Positions 27,471-36,047 of a stretch of DNA of 64,000 nt are shown piece by piece. How positions within the stretch are numbered: position 1 is the stretch's first letter; each line of letters starts with the position of its first letter. The position numbers were made by a program, and so were the translations under genes. The stretch is from Verrucomicrobiota bacterium. Its GTDB lineage: Bacteria; Verrucomicrobiota; Verrucomicrobiia; Opitutales; Opitutaceae. The DNA is taken from the NCBI GenBank assembly GCA_016222805.1, contig JACRQG010000009.1, positions 107,309-171,308 of the forward strand. Reading direction: 5' to 3'. The notes beneath the pieces are model-generated. The model searched no databases, was not told the DNA's origin, and saw only the letters and a program-made list of their open reading frames with translations.

Positions 27471-28127
27471 ATGCACGCCCTTGCCTGCAGTCTTCGGAGG
27501 CCGTCGTGGGGGTTCGCCCTGGCGGCCTGGCTGTCCACCGCCCCGCTGGCCCTGGCGCACGCGGGCGGAGGTGCCGGCGGTCTCGTCAGCGGCCTGCAAC
27601 ATCCCTGGTCGGGCTGGGACCACATCGCGGCGATGGTGGCGGTGGGCCTGTGGGGGGCGCAGCTCGGCGCGCCCGCCCTCTGGATGCTGCCGGTCGCCTT
27701 TCCGCTGATCATGGCCTTGGGCGGCATGCTGGGACTGCTCGGCCTTCCCCTGCCGGGCGTGGAAGTGGGGATCGCCTTCTCCGCCCTCCTCCTGGGGATC
27801 ATGGTCGCCGCGCAGGTGAGGCCCCGCCATCCCGCCTGGGCGGCGGTAATCGTCGGTTTCTTCGGTCTGTTTCACGGGCATGCGCACGGCACCGAACTAC
27901 CGGCCGGGGAAAACGGCTTGCTCTACAGCCTGGGCTTCGTGGTCGCCACCGGCGTGCTGCACGGCATCGGGATCGGACTCGGCGAGGTGCGCCGCTGGTC
28001 GCACGGTTCCCGTCTCCTGCGGGCCGCCGGCGCCCTGATCGCCCTCGCAGGTGGGACGTTCCTCTTCGGGGCGCTCCGATCCGGGCCGGACGACGCGGTC
28101 CCGGCCGCGACCGCACCGCGCTCCTGA
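27471..28127 (+). CDS. HupE/UreJ family membrane protein (candidate nickel/cobalt permease), copy 1
   Basis: 218 residues from the ATG at 27471. An N-terminal leader ends near ALAHAGG, so His becomes the mature start as in other HupE proteins. Six or so membrane helices follow, with the family motifs HPWSGWDHIAAM near residue 44 and GLFHGHAHGTELP near 138. HupE/UreJ proteins move nickel or cobalt in the organisms where they have been tested. No hydrogenase or urease gene is in the window, so the metal and its user are unknown. A second member starts 2 bp after its stop. Confidence 0.85.
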   Translation: MHALACSLRRPSWGFALAAWLSTAPLALAHAGGGAGGLVSGLQHPWSGWDHIAAMVAVGLWGAQLGAPALWMLPVAFPLIMALGGMLGLLGLPLPGVEVGIAFSALLLGIMVAAQVRPRHPAWAAVIVGFFGLFHGHAHGTELPAGENGLLYSLGFVVATGVLHGIGIGLGEVRRWSHGSRLLRAAGALIALAGGTFLFGALRSGPDDAVPAATAPRS

Positions 28128-28129
28128 TC

Positions 28130-28747
28130 ATGCGGCCCTCGCTTCGCCGGGTGTCGGTCGCCGTCGCGATCGCCGTCGGCCTGCTCGCCACGCGCGCCGA
28201 GGCTCACACGATGGTCTCCCCGGACAGCCCGTTTGCCGGCGGGCTGAAGCACTTCCTCTTCTCGATCGAGGACATCCTGATCGCGATTGCGGCCGGCATC
28301 TTCGCGGCCGAGCACGGCGGAAAGTTCGCAGTGCGCGGCGTCGCCGTCCTCGCGGCCGCCTGGCTGGCGGGAGGACTCGGCGGCCTGGCGATCGGTTCGC
28401 TTCCGGCCGCCGCCGACCGGGCCGCCGCCGGCACCCTGCTGATCGTCGGCCTGCTGGCGGCCTGGGATCGACGCTTCGGCCCGGGAGTGGTGATGGCGGT
28501 CGTGGCCGTGGCCGGCGGCGTGCACGGCTTGCTCAATGGCGTGGGGATGCAGGCCCCCGGCTTTCGCGCCGGCGTCTTCCAACTGCTCGGCATCGGCAGC
28601 GCGGTCGCCTTCGTGTCGTTTTATCCGACGGTGTTGCTCGAGCTTGTCCAGAAACCCTGGGCGCGCGTGGTGGCTCGCATCCTCGGCAGCTGGATCGCCG
28701 CCACCGGCCTGCTGATGCTGGGCTGGGCGTTCCGCTCCGCGCGATAG
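28130..28747 (+). CDS. HupE/UreJ-like membrane protein, copy 2
   Basis: 205 residues from the ATG at 28130, two bases after the stop of copy 1. Leader cleavage near TRAEAHT again leaves a His-containing mature start. The first family motif is altered: GGLKHFLFSIEDILIA, with Glu-Asp where copy 1 has Asp-His; the second is VAGGVHGLLNGVGM. Helix layout otherwise matches. It may form a hetero-oligomer with copy 1 or have changed specificity; both are inference. The 130 bp downstream separate it from the Rrf2 gene. Confidence 0.78.
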   Translation: MRPSLRRVSVAVAIAVGLLATRAEAHTMVSPDSPFAGGLKHFLFSIEDILIAIAAGIFAAEHGGKFAVRGVAVLAAAWLAGGLGGLAIGSLPAAADRAAAGTLLIVGLLAAWDRRFGPGVVMAVVAVAGGVHGLLNGVGMQAPGFRAGVFQLLGIGSAVAFVSFYPTVLLELVQKPWARVVARILGSWIAATGLLMLGWAFRSAR

Positions 28748-28837
28748 CGGGAGGCCTCGCGGCGGCGATCAGGGCGGTCGCAGGCCGACACCGGATCCGT
28801 GTCATAGTGCTTCCGGCCGCGAGACGGCGCTTGCCTC

Positions 28838-28862
28838 AATTCCTACCAGATGAATATGGATT
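28838..28862. promoter_or_regulatory. Imperfect inverted repeat upstream of the Rrf2 gene
   Basis: AATTCCTA, 9 bases, TATGGATT: 6 of 8 positions pair. It lies 16-40 bases before the GTG of the Rrf2 regulator in a locally AT-rich patch, where an autoregulatory Rrf2 site overlapping the promoter would be expected. Candidate only. Confidence 0.4.
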
Positions 28863-28877
28863 AAACCCTCCGTCTGC

Positions 28878-29477
28878 GTGAAACTCTCCAAGAAAGGCGA
28901 ATACGCCCTCCGCACCCTGATCTACCTCGGCCTCGCGGCCGAGGAGGGGCGTACGCTCGTACGGGTGTCGGAGCTGGCCGGCAACGAGCGCATCCCCGGG
29001 AAATTTCTCGAGCAGATCATGCAGTCCCTCAAGGAAGCGGGAGCGGTGGCCAGCGTGCGGGGGAAGTTCGGCGGTTACCGGCTGGCGAAACCGGCCCGCG
29101 AGATCCGGATCGGCGCGATCGTGCGGTGGATCGACGGCCCCCTCGCGCCCATCGCCTGCGTCAGCCAGACGGCCTACGCCCCGTGTTCCTGCCCCGACGA
29201 GGATCACTGCGGCCTGCGCATGCTGATGCTCGATGTGCGCAACGCCATCGCCGGCATCCTCGACCGCTACACGCTGGGCGACGTCGTCGACGTCACCCTT
29301 CGCAAGCTGCGCCGGGATGGGGTGACGGCGACGGTCGCCCGCAAATCCCACCCGCGCCCCGCCGGCCGGGCCGCGACACGCGGAAGCGGCCGCGCGGCCG
29401 CCCGCCGATCCCGTCGTCGTCGGCTCGACGTCACCGACGGCGTGATCCATCAACTGTTCGAGGAGTATTCCATCTGA
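28878..29477 (+). CDS. Rrf2 family transcriptional regulator with basic C-terminal extension
   Basis: 199 residues from a GTG at 28878 (MKLSKKGEYALRTLIYL, the canonical Rrf2 opening). Winged helix at residues 1-80 (RIPGKFLEQIMQSLKEAGAVASVRG, GGYRLAKP). Cys residues cluster in IACVSQTAYAPCSCPDEDHCGLR, the usual place for an Fe-S cluster or Cys-ligand sensing loop, followed by the dimer helix. Residues about 155-182 add a tail full of Arg and Ala that ordinary Rrf2 proteins lack. It stands 6 bp before the substrate-binding protein gene, so it most likely controls the SsuABC-type operon it heads, in the manner of CysR/CymR sulfur regulators; this is inference. Confidence 0.9.
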   Translation: MKLSKKGEYALRTLIYLGLAAEEGRTLVRVSELAGNERIPGKFLEQIMQSLKEAGAVASVRGKFGGYRLAKPAREIRIGAIVRWIDGPLAPIACVSQTAYAPCSCPDEDHCGLRMLMLDVRNAIAGILDRYTLGDVVDVTLRKLRRDGVTATVARKSHPRPAGRAATRGSGRAAARRSRRRRLDVTDGVIHQLFEEYSI

Positions 29478-29483
29478 CCGGTC

Positions 29484-30440
29484 ATGCCCCTGCGCCTGCT
29501 GCTTCTTTTCCTGTTGGGGTCCGCCCTGGCGCCGGCCGCGCCGGTGAAACTCCGGGTCGGTTACTTTCCCAACCTCACGCACGCCCAAGGGCTGATCGGC
29601 AGCCACTCCACGCGCCAGCAGCGCGGCTGGTTCGAACAACGCCTCGGCCGCGACGTGTCGCTCCAGTGGTTTCCGTTCAACGCGGGCCCGAGCGCCATGG
29701 AGGGCATCCTGGCCGGTTCGATCGACCTCACCTACGTCGGTCCGAATCCCGCGCTCAACGCGTACTTTCGCTCGCAGGGCGAGGAGATCCGCGTGCTCGC
29801 CGGCGCGGCCGAGGGCGGGGCGGCGTTGGTCGTGCCGGGCGACGGCAGGATCAAGCTCCCGTCCGACTTCAAGGGCCGCCGCCTGGCCACGCCGCAGCTG
29901 GGCAACACGCAGGACGTCGCCGCCCGCGCCTGGCTGAAGCAGCAGGGTTTCCGCATCACGCTCACCGGAGGTGACGCCTTCGTGGTGCCGACCGCCAACC
30001 CGGAGCAGCTGTCGCTGTTCCAACAGGGGCGGCTCGACGGGGTCTGGACGGTCGAGCCCTGGGTCTCCCGCCTGGAGATGGAGGCCCGCGGCAGGATCTT
30101 CCTCGAACAACCCGAAGCGGTCACCACTGTCCTCGTGGCCAGCGTCCGGTTTCTGAAGGTCCGTCCGGACCTCGCGGCAGCCTTCCGCGCGGCGCACGCG
30201 GAGCTGACCACCTGGATCAACGAGCACCCCGGGGAGGCGCAGGCCGCGGTCCGGACCGCCCTGGCGGCCGAAACCAAGCGGGATTTGCCCGCCCCGCTCG
30301 TGGCGAGTGCCTGGCGCCGGCTCCATTTCACCGATCGCATCACCCAGGCCCAGTTCGAGCGTCTCGTGGTCGAGGCCCAGAGCGTGGGCTTCCTGCGCCA
30401 CGCGCAACCGCTCGATCGGCTCTTCCGCCCCCAGCCATGA
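29484..30440 (+). CDS. ABC transporter substrate-binding protein, SsuA/NMT1 type
   Basis: 318 residues with signal peptide (MPLRLLLLFLLGSALAPA). Type II periplasmic-binding fold of the aliphatic sulfonate/nitrate/taurine group: KLRVGYFPNLTHAQGLIG, WFPFNAGPSAMEGILAGSIDLTYVGPNPA and TVEPWVSRLE. It captures the solute for the permease and ATPase that follow, and the stop codon overlaps the ATPase start by 4 bp. The ligand could be a sulfonate, sulfate ester or another small anion; sulfonate import would fit a sulfatase-rich locus, but no ssuD or tauD oxygenase is present here. Confidence 0.87.
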   Translation: MPLRLLLLFLLGSALAPAAPVKLRVGYFPNLTHAQGLIGSHSTRQQRGWFEQRLGRDVSLQWFPFNAGPSAMEGILAGSIDLTYVGPNPALNAYFRSQGEEIRVLAGAAEGGAALVVPGDGRIKLPSDFKGRRLATPQLGNTQDVAARAWLKQQGFRITLTGGDAFVVPTANPEQLSLFQQGRLDGVWTVEPWVSRLEMEARGRIFLEQPEAVTTVLVASVRFLKVRPDLAAAFRAAHAELTTWINEHPGEAQAAVRTALAAETKRDLPAPLVASAWRRLHFTDRITQAQFERLVVEAQSVGFLRHAQPLDRLFRPQP

Positions 30441-31258
30441 CCCTCGCTTCCGAAACCCAGGCCGCGGCGCCGTCGAAGCTCTCGCTCCGCGGTGTGGAGA
30501 AGCACTTCCGCGTGCGCCGCGGCTCCGTGCAGGCCCTCGACAACATCTCGCTCGAGATCGGCGAGGGCGAGTTCGTCTGCCTGCTCGGCCCGAGCGGCTG
30601 CGGCAAGTCCACGCTCCTCAACATCGTGGCCGGGCTCGAACGCGCGGATGCCGGCCAGGTGCTGTGCGATGGCGCACCGGTGGTCGAGCCGGGCCGGGAC
30701 CGCATGGTGATGTTCCAGGAGTCGGCGCTGTTCCCGTGGCTGGACGTCCTCGACAACGTGCTCTTCAGCCTGCGCCTGAAACCCGGCCTCGGCCGCCGCG
30801 AACGCCGCGAGGTGGCGGAGTTCTACCTGCAGCTCGTCGGCCTCGAAAAGTTTCACCACGCCTTCGTGCACGAATTGTCCGGCGGGATGAAGCAGCGGGT
30901 GGCGCTGGCCCGCGCGCTGGCCTCCAACCCGCGCGTCCTGCTCATGGACGAGCCGTTCGCGGCGCTCGATGCACTCACCCGCGAGCAGCTCTACGGCGAC
31001 CTCCAGCGGATCTGGCGCGAGCGCCGGAAGACCATCGTCTTCGTGACGCACAACGTCCGCGAAGCCGTCTGCCTCGGGGATCGCGTCGTGCTGCTCTCGC
31101 CCCATCCCGGCCGCATCCAGGAGGAGTTCCAGATCCGCCTGCCGCGCCCCCGCGAAATCAACGACGTCGACGTCGCCCACCATGCGACGCTGATCACCGC
31201 CGCGCTGCGCGGCTACGGGCGGAGCGGCCCTCCCGCGCCACAGGGAGACGGGATATGA
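30437..31258 (+). CDS. ABC transporter ATP-binding protein, SsuB/TauB type
   Basis: 273 residues. Walker A GPSGCGKST (about 49-57), Q-loop in MVMFQESALFPWLDVLDN, ABC signature LSGGMKQRVALARAL, Walker B LLMDEPFAALDAL and the H-loop FVTHNVREAV are all intact. This ATPase powers the importer. Its ATG overlaps the preceding stop and its own stop overlaps the permease ATG (ATGA at 31255-31258), showing tight translational coupling. Confidence 0.93.
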   Translation: MTLASETQAAAPSKLSLRGVEKHFRVRRGSVQALDNISLEIGEGEFVCLLGPSGCGKSTLLNIVAGLERADAGQVLCDGAPVVEPGRDRMVMFQESALFPWLDVLDNVLFSLRLKPGLGRRERREVAEFYLQLVGLEKFHHAFVHELSGGMKQRVALARALASNPRVLLMDEPFAALDALTREQLYGDLQRIWRERRKTIVFVTHNVREAVCLGDRVVLLSPHPGRIQEEFQIRLPRPREINDVDVAHHATLITAALRGYGRSGPPAPQGDGI

Positions 31259-32019
31259 AGCGCACCCTCAAGGCCCTGGTCTTCTTCGGCGTCCTCCTCG
31301 TGGCGTGGCAGGCCCTGGTGGCCGCGCGGATCTGGTCTCCGGTGCTCGTGCCGTCACCGGCGAGCGTTGGGCGTTATCTGTGGGAAGCGGTGACCGACGG
31401 CACCCTCGCGTCCGCGACGCTGGTGACCGTGCAGCGCCTCGGCCTGGGTTACGTGGCCGGGCTCCTGCTCGCGCTGCCCCTGGGGTTGCTCACCGCCCGC
31501 TTCCAGCTGCTGGCCGACACCCTCGGCCTCCTCGCACTGGGCCTGCAGGCGCTGCCCTCCGTCTGCTGGGTGCCGCTGGCGCTGCTGTGGTTTGGCCAGA
31601 CGGAAGGGGCGATGTTCTTTGTGGTGGTGATGGGCACGCTGTGGTCGGTGATTATCGCCACCGATAGCGGGGTGCGAAACGTGCCGCCGATCTTCGCCCG
31701 CGCGGCCCGCACGATGGGCTCGCGGGGGCTCCACACCTGGCTGCGTGTCATCCTGCCCGCCGCCCTCCCCTACATCGTCGGCGGCATGAAGCAGGGCTGG
31801 GCCTTTGCCTGGCGATCGCTGATGGCGGCCGAAATCTACGTCACCATCCTGAGCGGCTTCGGCCTCGGCCACCTGCTGCACTATGGACGGGAATTGCACG
31901 CCATGGAGCAGGTGATCGGCATCATGATCGTCCTCCTGGCGATCGGCCTGCTGGCGGACAAGATCCTGTTCTCACCCTGGGAGCGCTTCCTTCACCGGCG
32001 CTGGGGCACGGCCCGGTGA
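31255..32019 (+). CDS. ABC transporter permease, SsuC/TauC type
   Basis: 254 residues from the ATG at 31255, overlapping the ATPase stop. About six membrane helices and the EAA loop that contacts the ATPase (FARAARTMGSRGLHTWLRVILPAALPYIVGGMK) identify a BPD_transp_1 permease of the sulfonate/nitrate/taurine class. It completes a full three-gene importer under the Rrf2 gene. Confidence 0.92.
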   Translation: MKRTLKALVFFGVLLVAWQALVAARIWSPVLVPSPASVGRYLWEAVTDGTLASATLVTVQRLGLGYVAGLLLALPLGLLTARFQLLADTLGLLALGLQALPSVCWVPLALLWFGQTEGAMFFVVVMGTLWSVIIATDSGVRNVPPIFARAARTMGSRGLHTWLRVILPAALPYIVGGMKQGWAFAWRSLMAAEIYVTILSGFGLGHLLHYGRELHAMEQVIGIMIVLLAIGLLADKILFSPWERFLHRRWGTAR

Positions 32020-32123
32020 GAAGCCGGGGATTCGCGCCGGCCGGGTGCCGCGCCGCCAGGTCGCGGCGGGAATCCCGCCCGCACCGTTGACACTTCCGCC
32101 GATCCGCCGACCGTTTCCCCCCT

Positions 32124-32489
32124 GTGAACCGCCCGCGTCTCGCCGTTTTTCGTCCGCTCGCCTGGCTGACGATCTTGCTCTTTCTCGGAGCAAACGCCGT
32201 GACTCCGGGGGCCGCACAGCTGGAAACCGGTGCCGCGGGCAGGGACGGCCGATCGGTGCTCGCTGCGACGCCGGTGCAGCCCTCGCCGCTGCTGGCCACG
32301 CATGTGTTTTCGCCCAATCCCGCCCCGCTGTCTCCGCTGTGGCGCGACCTTGGCGCCGCGATTCCGGCGCCGGCGCTGCGCCGGGTCGCGGCTCCCACCT
32401 TTTCCGCCTGGAACCAGACCGCCGTGGTCCTGGCTTCCTCCGTCGACGAACGGACGACCCTGGTGGGCGTGGTGGAGTTTCGGATCTAG
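32124..32489 (+). CDS. Small exported hypothetical protein
   Basis: 121 residues from a GTG at 32124. An N-terminal hydrophobic segment (FRPLAWLTILLFLGANAV) looks like a signal peptide, and the remainder is Ala/Pro-rich without any motif I recognise, ending LVGVVEFRI. It follows the importer by 104 bp on the same strand. Homologs would be needed to confirm that it is a real gene. Confidence 0.5.
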   Translation: MNRPRLAVFRPLAWLTILLFLGANAVTPGAAQLETGAAGRDGRSVLAATPVQPSPLLATHVFSPNPAPLSPLWRDLGAAIPAPALRRVAAPTFSAWNQTAVVLASSVDERTTLVGVVEFRI

Positions 32490-32508
32490 CCGGGATCCCC
32501 GCGCGAGC

Positions 32509-32632
32509 GGCCTCTCCTCCGCGGAGGGGGCCGGCCCGCGCACACCTTACCTGCCGCGAGGCCAGTCCAGCGAGACTGGCGCGCGTCCCTTCCTGGCATC
32601 GATGCGGCCTGGCCTGATCCCCCGAGATCAGG
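32509..32632. repeat. Cluster of three hairpins in an intergenic gap
   Basis: Three inverted repeats in tandem: a GC-rich stem around 32513-32528, GCCAGTC/GACTGGC at 32561-32580 and CCTGATC/GATCAGG at 32613-32632, the last two with perfect 7-bp stems and 6-base loops. None carries a T-tract. Together with the gene boundary at 32489 they could end transcription or protect mRNA ends. Confidence 0.5.
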
Positions 32633-32684
32633 GACGGCCGGTCGACGACCCCGCACCGTGAAACGTCAGTAATTATCTCTTCTC

Positions 32685-32879
32685 ATGTCTCTTCCTTCCA
32701 AAGATCCTCACCCGGCCGCCGGAACTGAATCCGGTGCCTGGGCCGCCTGGGGCCTGATTGGCGGCGCGCTTGCCGGCGCCTTGATCGGCCTCGCCTTCCA
32801 CGAAGCCCGCATGGGCGCCCTGATTCTCGGGGTGATCGGCTGGATTGGCGGTGCCCTGTACGACCGCTCCAGAAAATAG
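32685..32879 (+). CDS. Small glycine-zipper-like membrane protein
   Basis: 64 residues from an ATG preceded by a short AT-rich stretch (TAATTATCTCTT), rare in this window and a possible promoter. Two close hydrophobic segments with regular Gly and Ala (WGLIGGALAGALIGLAF, LILGVIGWIGGALY) suggest a helical hairpin in the membrane. No family recognised. Confidence 0.6.
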   Translation: MSLPSKDPHPAAGTESGAWAAWGLIGGALAGALIGLAFHEARMGALILGVIGWIGGALYDRSRK

Positions 32880-32974
32880 CCTGCCCAGCCGGCGCGGGCC
32901 GTGGTTCGGATCCGCGCCGGCTCCTGCGCTGGGCCGCGGCGGTCGCCGCGGAGCCGTACTGCGGCCGGCCGCAG

Positions 32975-34138
32975 CTACCTCCGACCTTCCGGCCCGGTCG
33001 GCAGGCCCACCGAACCCACGGCGCCATGCGTGAAAGTCTCCCAGGCAATGTGGTTTAGATCCGCGCCCGTCGGCCGGTTGCCCGGAATCACCCGGGCCAT
33101 CAGGGGCACCGCCCGACCGAGCCGGTGGTGAAAGTGGTTGAACGCAATCTCCCAGGTTGGCTGCAGCGAGAGTTCGACGTTGGGAGGAGGGGGAGCCGAG
33201 TTCGGTGGCAGATGGCGCGCCTGGAATTCCATCGCGGCGATGATGCGGTCGCCGTGTTCGGCGTAGAGATCGAGTCCCTGTTGTTGGGCGGTCTCGGCGG
33301 CGTTCACCAGCGAGGCGAACCCCATGTTGGCGTGATGCGGATCACGCACGGACTCCTGCAACAGCCCGTCGACCAAGGGCGTGGTCAGCCCCTTGTTGCC
33401 CCAAAAGGGGGTTTCGCCACTCGGCGGAAGCAACGGGGTCGAGCCATCCCGCCGCAGGTAGATGTAGGCCGGGGCCCGGCCGCGCCACATCTTCACACCG
33501 GCGTCGAAGAGCGCGCGATCGTCAAGGAAGACGCCGACGTTGATCAGCGCCTCGGCCATCGCGAGCTCCTTGTTCCCATTCTCGGTGGAACCGGTGAGAA
33601 TCGAAGGCACGTACTGCGTGCGCAGCATCTGCCCGAAACGCGCCACCTCGGCCGCCGGCCAGAGCGTGGACTCGTGGCGGATAATCTCGGCGGCCCGGGG
33701 CCAGACGGAGGCGGTCCAGGCGGCCTGGATTGGTCCGTTGCGGTTGGTATGACCACCGGTGAGGGTGGACGCCCAGGCGTTCAGGATGCGAATCGCCGCG
33801 CGCGCGTGGCGCTCGTCGCCCGTCACCACCCACGCCAGCGCCTGGGTGTACGCGGCGACGCTGTCACGCCGCTCGTCCTTGCAGCCGAGATCCGGCCGGG
33901 AATACGGCCCGCATTCCACGACGGCGCGGGGTTTCGGCTCGTAGGCGGGATCCGCATACGGGCTCGCCCGAAGCGCGGCAAACGCGGTCCGTTGGGGTTC
34001 CACGCCGGATGCGACCCGCTGCCGCAGCAGTTGCAGGTGTTCACGGTTGAGCAACACGCCGGGATGGCGGAATTCGGCGGCCCGGGCGGCGACGGCCAGG
34101 CCCGCCACGGCGAGGAGGAACAGGAAAGCGCGGGGCAT
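32975..34138 (-). CDS. Secreted alginate lyase family protein
   Basis: 387 residues from the ATG at 34138 with signal peptide (MPRAFLFLLAVAGLAVAARA). The rest follows the (alpha/alpha) toroid family of alginate-lyase-like proteins: HPGVLLNREHLQLLRQRV near the start, SVAAYTQALAWVVTGDERHARAAIRILNAW, GSTENGNKELAMAEALINVGVF (the Asn-Gly-Asn motif containing the conserved Asn) and DPHHANMGFASLVNAAE, where the catalytic His would lie. It should cut uronic-acid polysaccharides, or bind them, outside the cytoplasm; the exact substrate is open. It diverges from the isomerase gene with 98 bp between starts. Confidence 0.83.
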   Translation of the reverse strand: MPRAFLFLLAVAGLAVAARAAEFRHPGVLLNREHLQLLRQRVASGVEPQRTAFAALRASPYADPAYEPKPRAVVECGPYSRPDLGCKDERRDSVAAYTQALAWVVTGDERHARAAIRILNAWASTLTGGHTNRNGPIQAAWTASVWPRAAEIIRHESTLWPAAEVARFGQMLRTQYVPSILTGSTENGNKELAMAEALINVGVFLDDRALFDAGVKMWRGRAPAYIYLRRDGSTPLLPPSGETPFWGNKGLTTPLVDGLLQESVRDPHHANMGFASLVNAAETAQQQGLDLYAEHGDRIIAAMEFQARHLPPNSAPPPPNVELSLQPTWEIAFNHFHHRLGRAVPLMARVIPGNRPTGADLNHIAWETFTHGAVGSVGLPTGPEGRR

Positions 34139-34236
34139 GCAGGAGTAATAGCCGACGCCGGGCCAATCCGGACAAGCGGCGGGAGGTCCTCCGCTCCGAT
34201 GTCCCAATTCCCCCCGCTCCGGCTATTCTCTTCCAC

Positions 34237-35223
34237 ATGAGCTTCCGCCGCGAATTCCTGAAATCCGCCGCCCTGCTGCCCTTCGCCGGGGGCGCCCTGG
34301 TGCCCGGCGCCATCCGCGCCGCCCCCGCCGCGCCGCCCTCGCGGGTGGGCGGCCCCAGCCTGAAACTCTCCCTCAACGCCTACTCGTTCGCCCGCCTGCT
34401 CAACGACCGGCTGCTCGGGCGCGGCGACGGGCTTTCCCTCGAGCAGCTCGCCGAGTTTTGCGCCCGGCACAACTTCGACGCCATCGACATCACCGCCTAC
34501 TATTTCCCGGGCTACCGCGAGCGCACCCCGCCGCCCGATTCGTTTGTCTACGCGGTGAAACGGCGCTGCTTCGAACTCGGGCTCGCCATCAGCGGCACGG
34601 GCACGGGCAACAACTTCACCACCGCCGATCGAGAGGCCCGCGCCCGCGACGTCGCCTGGGTCAAGCAGGGGGTGGAACTTGCGGCCAAGCTCGGCGCCCC
34701 GGTGTTGCGCGTCTTCGCCGACACCCAGATGCGCGCCCAGACCTGGGAGACCGTCTCCCAGGGAGCCTCCCGCACCGAGGTGGAGAAATGGATCGCCGAC
34801 GACATCCGGGCCTGCGCCGACCATGGCGCGAAACATGGGGTGATCATCGGCGTGCAGAACCACGGTGATTTCCTGCAGACCGCCGACCAGGTTATCAGCC
34901 TGCTTAACCGGATCGACTCGCCCTGGTGTGGCGCCATCGTCGACACTGGCTATTTCAAGGCCCCTGATCCCTACGCGGAAATCGCCCGGGTCGCGCCCTA
35001 CGCCGTCAATTGGCAGATCAAGCAGAGCCCGCTCGGCGTTGAGAAGGAGGCCGAGGCTCCCACCGACCTGAAACGCCTGCTGCGGATTGTCCGCGACTCC
35101 GGCTACCGCGGCTACCTGCCGATCGAGACCCTCTCCCCCCGCGGCGGCGGAAACTACGACCCGTTCACGGTGGTGCCGAAATTCCTCGCCGAGGTCCGGG
35201 CCGCCCTCGCGGCCACCGCGTGA
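34237..35223 (+). CDS. Exported sugar phosphate isomerase/epimerase-like TIM barrel protein
   Basis: 328 residues with an N-terminal MSFRREFLKSAALLPFAGG, an RR-type export signal, then a xylose-isomerase-like TIM barrel: LNAYSFARLL, FDAIDITAYYFPGY, GVIIGVQNHGDF (His/Glu-type metal region) and IDSPWCGAIVDTGYF. Exported members of this group sit next to DUF1080 genes in PVC bacteria and may act on oxidised (3-keto) sugars. The DUF1080 gene starts 16 bp after its stop, so the pair is one transcription unit. Reaction not proven. Confidence 0.85.
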   Translation: MSFRREFLKSAALLPFAGGALVPGAIRAAPAAPPSRVGGPSLKLSLNAYSFARLLNDRLLGRGDGLSLEQLAEFCARHNFDAIDITAYYFPGYRERTPPPDSFVYAVKRRCFELGLAISGTGTGNNFTTADREARARDVAWVKQGVELAAKLGAPVLRVFADTQMRAQTWETVSQGASRTEVEKWIADDIRACADHGAKHGVIIGVQNHGDFLQTADQVISLLNRIDSPWCGAIVDTGYFKAPDPYAEIARVAPYAVNWQIKQSPLGVEKEAEAPTDLKRLLRIVRDSGYRGYLPIETLSPRGGGNYDPFTVVPKFLAEVRAALAATA

Positions 35224-35239
35224 AGTTCCCCAACCTCCG

Positions 35240-35980
35240 ATGAACCCCTCCCCCCTCTGGCTAGCGATCCTCGCCCTGGCGGCTTCCGCCGGGGCGGCAA
35301 CGCCGGGCTCGACCCCGTTTGTCCCGGCGGAAGCGAGTGCGCAACCCGCCAGCCCCGCCCCGCCCACACTGGACGCCCGCCCCCCGGCCGGCGCGGTGGT
35401 GCTGTTCGACGGCCAGCACCTCGACGCCTGGGCGAAGAAGGCCGGCAAGGAGTGGCTCAAGGCGGACGGTCCCGCGCACTGGAAACTCGTCGGCGACGGC
35501 GCCGTCGAGGTGGTGCCCGGCGCTGACTCGATCATCACCCACCGCCAGTTCGGCGACTGCCACCTGCACCTCGAGTTCCGCACCCTCGGGGCGCCGACCA
35601 ACTCGGGCGTGTATCTCCAGGCCCGCTACGAAGTGAACATCAACGAGACGTTTGGTCGCAGCGACGGCCCGGCCAACGGCGGCCTCGACAACTGCACGCC
35701 CAAGGGTACGGCCCCCCGGGCCCGGGCGTCGCGCCCGCCCCTCGCCTGGCAGACCCTCGACATCGACTTCCGCGCGCCGCGCTTTGACGCCGCCGGCCGG
35801 AAGATCGCGCCCGCCCGCGCGACGGTCGTGCTCAATGGCGTGGTCCTCTATGACGAACAGGAGCTGAGCCCGCCCTCCGGAGCGGCCGGTCGCCTCGGCG
35901 AGGCCCCGCGCGGCCCGCTGCTGCTGCAGGAACACGGCATGCCGGTGCAGTTCCGCAACGTCTGGCTGGTCGAGAAGTAG
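35240..35980 (+). CDS. Exported DUF1080 (3-keto-disaccharide hydrolase family) protein
   Basis: 246 residues from the ATG at 35240; signal peptide MNPSPLWLAILALAASAGAA. The lectin-like jelly-roll of DUF1080 is obvious: AVVLFDGQHLDAWAKK, HWKLVGDGAVEVVPG, GDCHLHLEFRT, NSGVYLQARYEV and the C-terminal GPLLLQEHGMPVQFRNVWL. This family includes enzymes that split 3-keto-glucosides and binding domains of larger proteins. The neighbouring isomerase supports a sugar role. Confidence 0.9.
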   Translation: MNPSPLWLAILALAASAGAATPGSTPFVPAEASAQPASPAPPTLDARPPAGAVVLFDGQHLDAWAKKAGKEWLKADGPAHWKLVGDGAVEVVPGADSIITHRQFGDCHLHLEFRTLGAPTNSGVYLQARYEVNINETFGRSDGPANGGLDNCTPKGTAPRARASRPPLAWQTLDIDFRAPRFDAAGRKIAPARATVVLNGVVLYDEQELSPPSGAAGRLGEAPRGPLLLQEHGMPVQFRNVWLVEK

Positions 35981-36047
35981 GGCACCCGCCCTGCGACCGC
36001 GGCCTCCGCCCTGTCCCAATCCCGCCGGCCCGCGCTATTTCCCTGTC

